From an uncultured Lachnospiraceae bacterium (lineage in GTDB: Bacteria; Bacillota; Clostridia; Lachnospirales; Lachnospiraceae), in contig CAJUKA010000004.1 in the NCBI GenBank assembly GCA_910586585.1, positions 66,266-130,265 on the forward strand: DNA of 64,000 nucleotides. The letters are read 5' to 3'. Shown in pieces: positions 53,239 through 61,497 of the stretch. The translations under genes were made by a program, and so were the position numbers. A model generated the notes under the pieces. The model ran no database searches and was not told where the DNA came from. It saw only the letters and a program-made list of their open reading frames with translations. The first letter of the stretch is position 1; every line of letters begins with the position of its first letter.

Positions 53239-54735
53239 TTATTCCGGTTGACGCATATTTGGTTCTGGCAATTTTTTCTCAGAAGCGTTTTTAAAGCTTA
53301 TCAGATCTTTTGTTGCTGTAGGAATTGCAATATTGGTTCCTGCTCCAGCAACACACCCGCCTGGACAAGCCATACCTTCAATTAGACATCCATTCTTCTT
53401 ACCCGCTTTGGCAAGCATCAGCATTTTTTTGCATTCAGACAAGCTTTCTGCATGTTCGATATGAATTTCTGTATCGGGATAATATTCCTTGATACAGGAT
53501 TCAATCGCACTGGCAACTCCGCCTGCAACACCATATCCGCGGCCTGCGGCTGTTGCATCTGCCATTGTATCCATCGCCTTTATTTCTTCTATCAGAACTC
53601 CTTTTGCTTCAAACATTCCAAGCAATTCTTCAAAGGTAATTACAAAATCTACATCCGAACGTACTGTTCTGCGGCTTGCTTCAAGTTTTTTGCTTGCGCA
53701 TGGTCCAATAAATACAACGCTTGCGTCTGGGTGTTCTTTTTTGATGACTCTTGCAGTTGCAACCATTGGTGTAAGTGCATTACTGATTTTGTCAATTGTC
53801 TCTGGGAAAAATTTTTTTGCCAGCATTGACCATGATGGACAACACGAAGTAAGAAGAAATGGAACTTCCCCCGTAGCTACTTCCTTCACATAATGTTCTG
53901 CTTCTGTCATAGCGCCCATATCCGCGCCGATTGCAGTTTCATAGACATCAAAAAATCCCAGTTCCTTTAAGGCTGTTTTTAGCATATCTGGCGTAACTTT
54001 TGGCCCAAACTGTCCAACAAATGCTGGCGCTACCTGTGCAATAATTTTTCTGCCAGACTGCATCGCACGGATAAGCTGGAATATCTGTGACTTGTCAGCG
54101 ATTGCTCCAAATGGGCAGCTAACCATGCATTGCCCGCAAGAAACACATTTATCATCGTCAATGACAGCTCTTCCATGGCTGTCAGAATGAATTGCATTTA
54201 CACCACAGTGAGCCAAACATGGCCGCTGCTGATGAGAGATTGCATCATAAGGACATACTGTTTTGCATTTACCACATTTAATACATTTGTCCTGATCAAT
54301 CACTGAGCGTCCATTCTGCATCGTAATTGCGCCTCTTGGACATACCTCGTTGCAAGGATGTGCAAGGCATCCCATACACTTGTCAGTAACAGCGTATTTG
54401 TTTTCGGGACAGGCATTGCATGCGGAAGCGATTACCTGCATAAGAGGCGGCTCATAATATTTTTCATCAATATTGCTTTCTTCTATACCCTGGCTGACGG
54501 GTACCGGCTCATCTTCCGGTCGCAGCGACATTCCCATAGCAAGGCGGGTCCGTTCTCGAATAATTTCACGTTCTCGATATACATTATCCCAATAGGGCGA
54601 ACTTTCTGCATCCGCAAGTTTGTATGGAAGCGACTCCATATCATCTACTAGATTAACAGAATGATAAGCCATATTCGCGACTTCCCTAAAAATTGCACGT
54701 CTTGTTTTTCGAACCTGTGTATCAATACCTCTCAT
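53239..54735 (-). CDS. Monomeric [FeFe] hydrogenase, group B-like
   Basis: A 498-residue iron-sulfur protein. An N-terminal segment has Cys106, 109, 120, 123, 128 and 132, then ferredoxin-like clusters with Cys151-154-157-161 and Cys197-200-203-207, plus Cys173 and 177. H-cluster loops: TSCCPSW (296-302), GPCASKK (344-350) and MACPGGCVAGAG (455-466). The second Cys in TSCCP is the group B variant of the group A TSCSP. It likely evolves or senses H2 with ferredoxin during fermentation. No signal peptide, so cytoplasmic. No HydEFG maturase is in the window. Confidence 0.9.
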   Translation of the reverse strand: MRGIDTQVRKTRRAIFREVANMAYHSVNLVDDMESLPYKLADAESSPYWDNVYREREIIRERTRLAMGMSLRPEDEPVPVSQGIEESNIDEKYYEPPLMQVIASACNACPENKYAVTDKCMGCLAHPCNEVCPRGAITMQNGRSVIDQDKCIKCGKCKTVCPYDAISHQQRPCLAHCGVNAIHSDSHGRAVIDDDKCVSCGQCMVSCPFGAIADKSQIFQLIRAMQSGRKIIAQVAPAFVGQFGPKVTPDMLKTALKELGFFDVYETAIGADMGAMTEAEHYVKEVATGEVPFLLTSCCPSWSMLAKKFFPETIDKISNALTPMVATARVIKKEHPDASVVFIGPCASKKLEASRRTVRSDVDFVITFEELLGMFEAKGVLIEEIKAMDTMADATAAGRGYGVAGGVASAIESCIKEYYPDTEIHIEHAESLSECKKMLMLAKAGKKNGCLIEGMACPGGCVAGAGTNIAIPTATKDLISFKNASEKKLPEPNMRQPE

Positions 54736-54820
54736 AGATAAAACCTCGTTTCGTCATGATTTGTCATTAAATGTATTTTATGGTGTTGGAATCAAAAAGT
54801 ATTTTGACCCCTATGAAACC

Positions 54821-54850
54821 ATTATACAGCCCTTTATTCTGATTTGTAAA
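54821..54850 (-). promoter_or_regulatory. Promoter for the hydrogenase gene
   Basis: On the minus strand TTTACA (54845-54850), 18 bases, then TATAAT (54821-54826), about 85 bases before the start. Confidence 0.6.
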
Positions 54851-54891
54851 CACAAAATTATTAACTATAACAAAACAGAGTAACAGATGGG

Positions 54892-55626
54892 TTACTGTTC
54901 ATACCCATCTGTTTTGACACAATTTATCCATCGAAGGATTTTAGTGACGTCCTCCGGCGAGAATAAGTATTCATTTTGATATATCGCTCTAAGTTCGGCG
55001 ATTGGTCTTCCTTCCACCGCTGTTTTCATATCCTTTTGGAGCAATGCAATTACCTGACAAAATCTATCTGTACTATATATTTCCTCCATACGATATGTTT
55101 CTTCCATCCCCTCTAGCAAGGGAATTCTAATGTCTGCAATATCTCCATATAATATCGATTCAACGTTCGTCCAGAGCATTTCATGTTCGCTAATACCATA
55201 GCACACGTATGTTAAATCAATGATAAATTCATCATATAAAGGCTCCCAGTCTTTAAAATTTTTTTCCAGAAAATCATAATAAGCCTTATCCTCGTACAGC
55301 TTTTCACTATCACCTATCGCTATTTCAAGCACAGACGCATCCAGGCATTTTGAGAACTGTACAAATTCTGACCGTTCCATTTTGCCCTCCTGATAATCCC
55401 ACAAATGTTGAAAAATGCATTCAAAAATCTGTGGAGTAGGATTTTCTGAAAGCATCAAACGATATGAGTTCCACCATCTTGTAAAGATGAGAAGCTGTGC
55501 ATTGACTGCAACCTCAAATGGATACTCTGAGAAACTTTCCTCAGCAATCTCTGCAAAATTATGAATCAGCTTAGCTTTTTCTGTACGACTTAACGCTGCA
55601 AAATCAATATTGTACAGTTTCTCCAT
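54892..55626 (-). CDS. Uncharacterised protein, paralogue A
   Basis: A 244-residue, acidic, helix-rich protein with no signal peptide and no domain I recognise. It is a clear paralogue of the 56552-57280 product: both start MEK.YNIDFAALSR.EK and share IFTRWWNSYRL, NLWDYQEGK-like and ALLQKDMKTA.EGRPIAELRA blocks. The middle third (about residues 130-190) differs most. It could be a small enzyme or an immunity-type protein; nothing decides this. It ends the epimerase-containing operon. Confidence 0.7.
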   Translation of the reverse strand: MEKLYNIDFAALSRTEKAKLIHNFAEIAEESFSEYPFEVAVNAQLLIFTRWWNSYRLMLSENPTPQIFECIFQHLWDYQEGKMERSEFVQFSKCLDASVLEIAIGDSEKLYEDKAYYDFLEKNFKDWEPLYDEFIIDLTYVCYGISEHEMLWTNVESILYGDIADIRIPLLEGMEETYRMEEIYSTDRFCQVIALLQKDMKTAVEGRPIAELRAIYQNEYLFSPEDVTKILRWINCVKTDGYEQ

Positions 55627-55665
55627 CTATTAAACCCACCACTTTCACTTCTATATTTTAATATT

Positions 55666-56502
55666 TCAGCTTTGTTCATATAATTTTTTTATATGGTTCA
55701 ATGCTGCAACTGCATTTTCAGGATTTGTATTTTCAAGTGTCGCATGCATAAATGGTTTCTCTGCTTTCATATATGGTATCATTTTGTTCCAATGACACTG
55801 CCCCTGTCCTACGGCAGTTGATATCATTTTACCATCTTGAATCACAAAATCTTTCACATGCAATACTGCCACATCTTTGCCCAAAAGTGCAATTGCCTCA
55901 TCAAAGATTTCGTCCTGTTTCTCATAATTATAGGTTTCAAGTAAATTAACAGGGTCTAAAATAATTCTCAGATTTGGAGAATCAATTTCGTCCAATACGC
56001 GTCTAGCACGTACAGGATTGCATACAATATGCCTTACAACTGGCTCTATTGCGAACAATACACCCATCTGTTCTGCATATTTTACAACTGGCCGAAGATT
56101 TTTGATAAAAATTTCAAGGGCTTCTTCACTCCAACATGCCTCTTCAAATTGATATTCTACATTTGGCGCCCCGGTTTCTGTTCCTACAACTCCCGCGCCA
56201 AGCTGTGCTGCAAATCGAATATTAGCCAGATATTTATTTTGAATTGCTTTTAACTTGTCAGGATCAGGATTCGCGAGATTCAAATAACAGCCAAGTACTG
56301 CTACATCAAGATTGTTTTTTGCAAACATTCTTTTCAAGTGCATGGCATATCCAGGTGTAAGCGCTTCCGGTGCCACAGAATTTTCATGTATGACCTTTGA
56401 TAGTGCCACATGTGCACAGGTAAATCCTTGTTCCTTTACAATTTTTAATCGTTCTTCTATTGGTGCCTGTACAGCATCGTGTAATCTTATTCCAAACTGC
56501 AT
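55666..56502 (-). CDS. Sugar phosphate isomerase/epimerase family TIM-barrel protein
   Basis: A 278-residue AP-endonuclease-2-type barrel (xylose isomerase-like). Family-like blocks with candidate metal ligands are LGAGVVGTETGAPN, VLFAIEPVVRHIV, ILDPVNLLETYNYEKQDE and VLHVKDFVIQDGK. Such enzymes isomerise or epimerise sugars or inositols. Position downstream of pectin genes suggests a uronate or rhamnose-related substrate, but this is inference only. AGGAGG lies upstream. It is flanked by the two paralogues. Confidence 0.8.
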   Translation of the reverse strand: MQFGIRLHDAVQAPIEERLKIVKEQGFTCAHVALSKVIHENSVAPEALTPGYAMHLKRMFAKNNLDVAVLGCYLNLANPDPDKLKAIQNKYLANIRFAAQLGAGVVGTETGAPNVEYQFEEACWSEEALEIFIKNLRPVVKYAEQMGVLFAIEPVVRHIVCNPVRARRVLDEIDSPNLRIILDPVNLLETYNYEKQDEIFDEAIALLGKDVAVLHVKDFVIQDGKMISTAVGQGQCHWNKMIPYMKAEKPFMHATLENTNPENAVAALNHIKKLYEQS

Positions 56503-56551
56503 TAAACTGCCTCCTATTTATAGTTTTATAAGTCGCTTATTTTATATTGTT

Positions 56552-57280
56552 CTAACACCAGTCTTGTGTGATTTTGGCGCTGTCTTCCGGGGAGAACAAA
56601 TATTCATCTTGATATACAGCTCTAAGTTCAGCAATTGGTCTTCCCTCCATTGCTGTTTTCATATCCTTTTGCAGCAGCGCGATTATTTGACCAAATCCAG
56701 ATGTATCACATAGTTCTTCCCATCGCTGCTGCCACTTTGCATAGGTTTCATCATCTATTCCTTTTATTACCACAGGTTCAATGTTTGTTGCAATCGCGCT
56801 GGTTAAGATTGATTTGACACTATTCCATTTTATTTCATGGTTGCTAATACCCTGGCATACACATTCCAATTCAATGATAAATTTATCATATATACAATCC
56901 CAGACTTCAAAATATTTTTCATAAAAAGCGTAATAAGCCTTATCCTCGTCCAGCTTTTCGGTATCGCCTGTCACCAATTCACGCACAGATGCTTCCAGAC
57001 ATTTTGTGAAATGGACAAATTCTGATCGTTCCAATTTGCCTTCCTGGTAATCCCACAGATTCTGAATAATGCGTTCAAAAATCTGTAAAGCATAATGTTC
57101 TTCAATCGTTAAACGATATGAGTTCCACCATCTTGTAAAGATAAAAATCTGTGCATTAGCCGCAACATCAAACTCACATTCTGAAAAACTTTCCTCAGCG
57201 ATCTCTTTAAAATGATAAATAAACTTTACTTTTTCCGCTCTGCTTAACGCTGCAAAATCAATATTGTATATTTTCTCCAT
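56552..57280 (-). CDS. Uncharacterised protein, paralogue B
   Basis: A 242-residue acidic helical protein homologous to the 54892-55626 product, with the same start, the RWWNSYRL block and the KDMKTAMEGRPIAELRAVYQ block near the C-terminus. Their coding DNA also remains similar at both ends, so the duplication predates but has not erased nucleotide likeness. No signal peptide or known domain. It lies just upstream of the epimerase and downstream of the pectinesterase gene. Confidence 0.7.
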   Translation of the reverse strand: MEKIYNIDFAALSRAEKVKFIYHFKEIAEESFSECEFDVAANAQIFIFTRWWNSYRLTIEEHYALQIFERIIQNLWDYQEGKLERSEFVHFTKCLEASVRELVTGDTEKLDEDKAYYAFYEKYFEVWDCIYDKFIIELECVCQGISNHEIKWNSVKSILTSAIATNIEPVVIKGIDDETYAKWQQRWEELCDTSGFGQIIALLQKDMKTAMEGRPIAELRAVYQDEYLFSPEDSAKITQDWC

Positions 57281-57339
57281 TTATAAAAATCTCCATTCTT
57301 ACCAAAATCTGCGAATTTGGGCGTAAGCACAAATTTGCC

Positions 57340-57363
57340 GTGTGAAAAATTTATTTTTCACAC
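57340..57363. other. Perfect hairpin between the pectinesterase gene and paralogue B
   Basis: GTGTGAAAAA / TTTTTCACAC with a four-base loop lies between the two genes. It could end the pectin transcript or be internal to it. A second, weaker hairpin (AATTTG / CAAATT) sits at 57314-57337. Confidence 0.6.
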
Positions 57364-57407
57364 TATCCTCATGATTGCACAATACATCATTCGAATAAAC
57401 TACGATA

Positions 57408-58406
57408 TTAAAAACCAAGTACATTTTCGCGTGTATATTCTGCTGCCTGTTCTTTTGTCAAGATTTTCACAAAAGGCGCTCTCTCTGATGTATCTGCTCC
57501 AGCTCCATAATTACCGTATTCTGCAAAGAATATCGTTTCCCATGCCTCTTTCTTATCCCAATCATGCCAACCTTCCTTTCGGATATGCGCTCCAATCTCA
57601 GAATCTATAATAACACACTTGGCAAAATTTCTCCAGGGTCTTCCCAGATATGCGCTTTGTGCAGGACAATCACTTGTAAAACGGCAGTTTTTAAAAACAT
57701 ATCCATAGTTTTGCCCCTCATAGGTTGAAGGTGCTGTGACATAACCGCTTGGTTTTTTTAAGATGAAAGCGCTTGCTGTATCTGCCGCAGGATTGTGCAT
57801 TCGGTCTTTCATAAACACTTCACAATCTTCAAAATAAGCAATCGCACTGCCAAATATAAAATCAACATTCCCTGCGATGTAGCATTTTTTATACAAATGT
57901 CTTCCAATACGTCTTGGCGCAAATTCTTTTGGCCCCTTAAAGCCGCCTGCTTTCATTTCCTTTTTTGGCAGCGGAGCTGTAAAAAGTGTATCCTGGTAAC
58001 TGTCAAAACGGCAATTTTCAAAAACTAAACGGTCGCCGTCTGCGTACATTGCAAGCGCCTGACCCACTTTAAAATCAACGCCTGCCTCATTAAAAAATGA
58101 AATATGACAGGCATAGAAATGATCTGCATCAATAAAGACACTTGGGGTTCGAAAGGTTCCCCTTTTATCGCCTTCGGGCATAATATCCAACGCTCCATAC
58201 GAATAGGTAATCTTTGTCTCGTTCTCATCAGTGCCAATAAAAGAAATATGTTCTTGATTGATTACCAGACACTCTTTATAAGTGCCTGGCGCAATATGTA
58301 TTACGATTTCCATATCCGCAAAATGGTGCGCTGCTTCAAGCGCTTCTGCTATTTTTGTAAATTCCTGCCCCCCATTTGCATCTACATAAAATTCCTTTTT
58401 CTCCAT
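57408..58406 (-). CDS. Pectinesterase (CE8)
   Basis: A 332-residue right-handed beta-helix esterase that removes methyl esters from galacturonan. CE8 motifs: GQALAMYADGDR, FDSYQDTLF (catalytic Asp), GNVDFIFG (second Asp) and YLGRPWRN (Arg). No signal peptide, so it acts inside the cell on imported oligomers. AAAGG lies upstream of the ATG at 58406; an in-frame TTG at 58412 is less likely. Third gene of the pectin operon. Confidence 0.93.
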   Translation of the reverse strand: MEKKEFYVDANGGQEFTKIAEALEAAHHFADMEIVIHIAPGTYKECLVINQEHISFIGTDENETKITYSYGALDIMPEGDKRGTFRTPSVFIDADHFYACHISFFNEAGVDFKVGQALAMYADGDRLVFENCRFDSYQDTLFTAPLPKKEMKAGGFKGPKEFAPRRIGRHLYKKCYIAGNVDFIFGSAIAYFEDCEVFMKDRMHNPAADTASAFILKKPSGYVTAPSTYEGQNYGYVFKNCRFTSDCPAQSAYLGRPWRNFAKCVIIDSEIGAHIRKEGWHDWDKKEAWETIFFAEYGNYGAGADTSERAPFVKILTKEQAAEYTRENVLGF

Positions 58407-58433
58407 TGTCAATGACCTTTCCCTTTAAAATGT

Positions 58434-59564
58434 TTATGCCAAGCGCAGCATTTCCGCATAAGCTAACAGAAATGGTGCAGTTCCCTTTGCATCATCTTTG
58501 ACAATAGGTTCTGACATATAATATTCATAGGTACCATCTCGTCTTGGGTTGTTGTCAGGCCCTAAACCTGCCACAAGGCAAATCCCACCAAGGCTCATTT
58601 CGCCCTCAACCGTTGATAGATATTGTTGGCATATTCCATTGAAAGCCTTTACACCATATTCGCTGTACGCTTTTGGCAGATATCCCAACCGCGCTCCCTT
58701 CATAAGACAGTAAGCCATAATAGAGCTTCCGCTTGTTTCAAGATAGTTTTTTTCTTTATCTGGGAAGTTGGGTACTTGATACCACATCCCCTCCGAAGAC
58801 TGAAATTTAAGCATGGAATCAATCAAATCACGATACATTTTGAGCAGATGTCTGTAGTCATCATTGTCTTCCTCTGCAATACTTAACGTATCCAACAAAG
58901 CCATTGAGAACCAGCCAAGCGCCCTAAGCCAAAAGTTTTTTGACAATCCTGTTTCTGGGTCTGCCCAAAACATCTTTTTCTCAGAATCATATGCATGATA
59001 ATAAAGTCCTGTTTCTGGATCTCTTTGATTTTTTTCTACATTGAAAAACTGGTTATAAATATCTTTATAATTTTTCCTGTTATTGAAGCGTTTTTCATAT
59101 TCCATATAGTAGGGCTGAGCCATATATAAACCGTCCAGCCAGACCTGATGAGGATAGATCATTTTGTGCCAGAAATTCCCTTCCTTTGTACGCGGCATTT
59201 CCAAAATCTGCTGATATATTTTTTCAGTCGCTTTAGCATATTTTTCCTTGCCTGTCAAATCATAGAGTGTAAATAAATTCTTTCCTTCATTAATGTTGTC
59301 AAGGTTTAATTCTTCCTTTTTGTAGCCAACAATTGTACCATCTTCCTCAATCCGGTGGTCAATATACTTTTCAGCAAAGTCAAAATACTTTTTGTTATCG
59401 GTCACTTTGTAAAGTTCCAAAAGGGACATAATCATACAACCATCAATATAATCCCAAGTTGCTTTTTTTCCAGCACGTATTTTCTCAATATTCCATACAG
59501 GCTCATCCAGCGTACTTTTATCAATCAGTTCATTTACATATTTTTCCACGATTTCAATTGCCAT
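58434..59564 (-). CDS. Unsaturated rhamnogalacturonyl/galacturonyl hydrolase (GH105)
   Basis: A 376-residue alpha6/alpha6 barrel of the YteR/YesR type. Blocks: IDGCMIMSLLELYK, HAYDSEKKMFWADPETGLS, NFWLRALGWFSMALLDT and SGSSIMAYCLMKGARLGYL. GH105 enzymes release the 4,5-unsaturated uronate that lyases leave at the non-reducing end. No signal peptide. The start at 59564 follows AGGAGAAC. Between the polygalacturonase and pectinesterase genes in one operon. Confidence 0.92.
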   Translation of the reverse strand: MAIEIVEKYVNELIDKSTLDEPVWNIEKIRAGKKATWDYIDGCMIMSLLELYKVTDNKKYFDFAEKYIDHRIEEDGTIVGYKKEELNLDNINEGKNLFTLYDLTGKEKYAKATEKIYQQILEMPRTKEGNFWHKMIYPHQVWLDGLYMAQPYYMEYEKRFNNRKNYKDIYNQFFNVEKNQRDPETGLYYHAYDSEKKMFWADPETGLSKNFWLRALGWFSMALLDTLSIAEEDNDDYRHLLKMYRDLIDSMLKFQSSEGMWYQVPNFPDKEKNYLETSGSSIMAYCLMKGARLGYLPKAYSEYGVKAFNGICQQYLSTVEGEMSLGGICLVAGLGPDNNPRRDGTYEYYMSEPIVKDDAKGTAPFLLAYAEMLRLA

Positions 59565-59617
59565 AAAATCTTCGTTCTCCTTTCTCACTGCATCGTATTC
59601 GCTTCCAGACAGACAGT

Positions 59618-61171
59618 TTAAGAAACAAATGTATCAATTCCATCACTGAGAACTGCTTCTCCTATTTGTCCAGATACTTTGACATTTTTCAGTTCAAGTG
59701 TTTCAATATTTTTTGCAAAAATACCAGTATTTGTTTGTTTGTCTACTCCATCCATCATTGCAGGAACTCCCGCCGTGGGATTGTCTGCAAATGAAAACTC
59801 TGCGTCTTCGAATATTACATGATGTATCTTTTGTTCTGGAAGCCCATACAAATACGAAGCTGCTGCATGACAATTTGTTGCCTTGAGATTCTTAAAAAGA
59901 AAGTCTCCCAAGTAAGGCGTTCTTTCATCTACAGGGTGAACTTCCTTGGACTGTACATAGTCAGAATGTCCATCTGCATCGCAGAAATAAAAGGAATTCA
60001 TGACAACTGGAGTCATCACATGATCCATAATAATGTTTTCAAACCGAATTCCTGTCACTATCGCATCTTTTCCACGTCCGCGTCTTGTCTTGATGCGAAG
60101 GCCTCTGTCTGTGTGAAGGAATAAGCAATTCTCAACATTCAGATTTTTGACACCACCTGCCATCTCACTGCCAATTGTAATAGAACCATGTCCATCTCGC
60201 ATACAGCACTGACGAATTGTAAGATTTTCCGAAGGGGTCTTGTATTTTGCCCCCATATAAATCTTTCCTGATTTAATCGCGATGCAATCGTCGCCTACAG
60301 AAAAATATACACCTATGATATCAACATTTTTGCAGGATTCCGGGTCCAATCCGTCCGTATTGGGAGAGTCTTTTGGTCCAAGTACAGAGATACCGATAAA
60401 TTGCAAATCTTCTGAAAAATAAGGATGAATATTCCAAGAAGGGCTGTTTTTTACGGTAATGCCATGAAGAACAATATTTTTGCAGTGATTCAAAAAAATC
60501 ATTCTAGGACGCCATGCAATTCGTTTTACCTTGGGATTTTCCCACCAGTTTTCTTTGCTTGCACAGCCATCTATCGTACCCTGACCTGTAATCACGACGT
60601 TCTCTACATTGATTCCCGTAATAATTCCAGCAAACATATCAAGAGGATCGCCTTCCCAAGTGCCAAGCAAATACTCTTTTTCTTTGTCAACACACTCAAT
60701 TTTGCCTGGAAGAATTGGAAATTTGGTTCTGTCTGTAAATGCAGAAAGTATTGCATCTTTTCCAATTTCAAGCACCAAATCACTCTTTAAGAAAAGTGGA
60801 TAGATTTTGTATACACCTGCTGGAATGTAAACTCTTCCACCCTTTGGACAGGCATTGATAGCACATTGTATAAAATGTGTGTCATCTGTTTCTCCATCAC
60901 CTTTTGCGCCAAAATCCTTTACATTTAGCGTAACATATTCATCTTGCGTTGTGACTTTAAATTCTTCCGACATCTCGTCGCCATATTGAATTTTGACATC
61001 GTAAGTAGTTCCTGGTGTCAGGTTAAATACCGTTGCTACATTTCGGTCGCTTTTCTCTGCAAGACTGTCATTTACATAGATCTCGTGCTCCTGTTCTGAT
61101 GAAAAATAGCCGTTTTCCTTGAGTTCAACCACAAAGCTTGTGGAAGTTTTGTAGATAATATCGTGCTTCAT
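59618..61171 (-). CDS. Polygalacturonase (GH28), intracellular
   Basis: A 517-residue protein: an N-terminal fibronectin-III-like domain (about 1-78), then a GH28 beta helix. The catalytic Asp set is Asp273 in NTDG and Asp294-Asp295 in GDD, with His328 in GHG and RIK at 359-361. All are intact. An exo-acting enzyme on oligogalacturonides is likely given the cytoplasmic location (no signal peptide) and the appended domain. GGAGG lies five bases before the ATG. First gene of the pectin operon, downstream of a CRE-like palindrome. Confidence 0.94.
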   Translation of the reverse strand: MKHDIIYKTSTSFVVELKENGYFSSEQEHEIYVNDSLAEKSDRNVATVFNLTPGTTYDVKIQYGDEMSEEFKVTTQDEYVTLNVKDFGAKGDGETDDTHFIQCAINACPKGGRVYIPAGVYKIYPLFLKSDLVLEIGKDAILSAFTDRTKFPILPGKIECVDKEKEYLLGTWEGDPLDMFAGIITGINVENVVITGQGTIDGCASKENWWENPKVKRIAWRPRMIFLNHCKNIVLHGITVKNSPSWNIHPYFSEDLQFIGISVLGPKDSPNTDGLDPESCKNVDIIGVYFSVGDDCIAIKSGKIYMGAKYKTPSENLTIRQCCMRDGHGSITIGSEMAGGVKNLNVENCLFLHTDRGLRIKTRRGRGKDAIVTGIRFENIIMDHVMTPVVMNSFYFCDADGHSDYVQSKEVHPVDERTPYLGDFLFKNLKATNCHAAASYLYGLPEQKIHHVIFEDAEFSFADNPTAGVPAMMDGVDKQTNTGIFAKNIETLELKNVKVSGQIGEAVLSDGIDTFVS

Positions 61172-61343
61172 TGAATCCTCCGTTCTGTCAATAGTACACT
61201 GTGATTGTAGGCGCTATCACAGCTTTGACACATATGAAATTCGTTACAATATAGTTACAATTTATGCATTTACTTGTGCAATCTCCAGACGATTACACAC
61301 CCATATATTTAAGATATCACAAAAATCAATAAATATCTACCTT

Positions 61344-61363
61344 AAATGTAAGCGTTTACATTT
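61344..61363. promoter_or_regulatory. CRE / LacI-type operator upstream of the pectin operon
   Basis: TGTAAGCGTTTACA at 61347-61360 matches the CcpA consensus TGNAARCGNWWWCA fully and is the centre of a 20-base AAATG...CATTT near-palindrome. It lies about 175 bases upstream of the polygalacturonase start. A LacI-family pectin regulator could also use such a site. The 61172-61343 stretch holds a TGTGAT/ATCACA hairpin and no gene. Confidence 0.7.
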
Positions 61364-61387
61364 TTTTGTAACACCACTAATTCAACT

Positions 61388-61495
61388 CAAGGGCGGTCAA
61401 AAGCAGACAGCCCCTTTTTATGCACACGCCGATGCAGAGGAAATTTCGGCGCGCGAGCAAGGAAAGTAACCTTCCCTACTCGATTGCGCGTATTT
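61388..61495 (+). repeat. Structured repeat, family R2, copy 2 (downstream of the MetRS-like gene)
   Basis: A terminator-like stem GGGCGGTC / GACAGCCC with a T-run leads into TATGCACACGCCGATGCAGA, then GGAAATT, then a CGAG..GGAAAG / CTTCCC..CTCG hairpin and GATTGCGCG. It is homologous to the inverted copy at 63615-63760. Confidence 0.75.
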
Positions 61496-61497
61496 GC

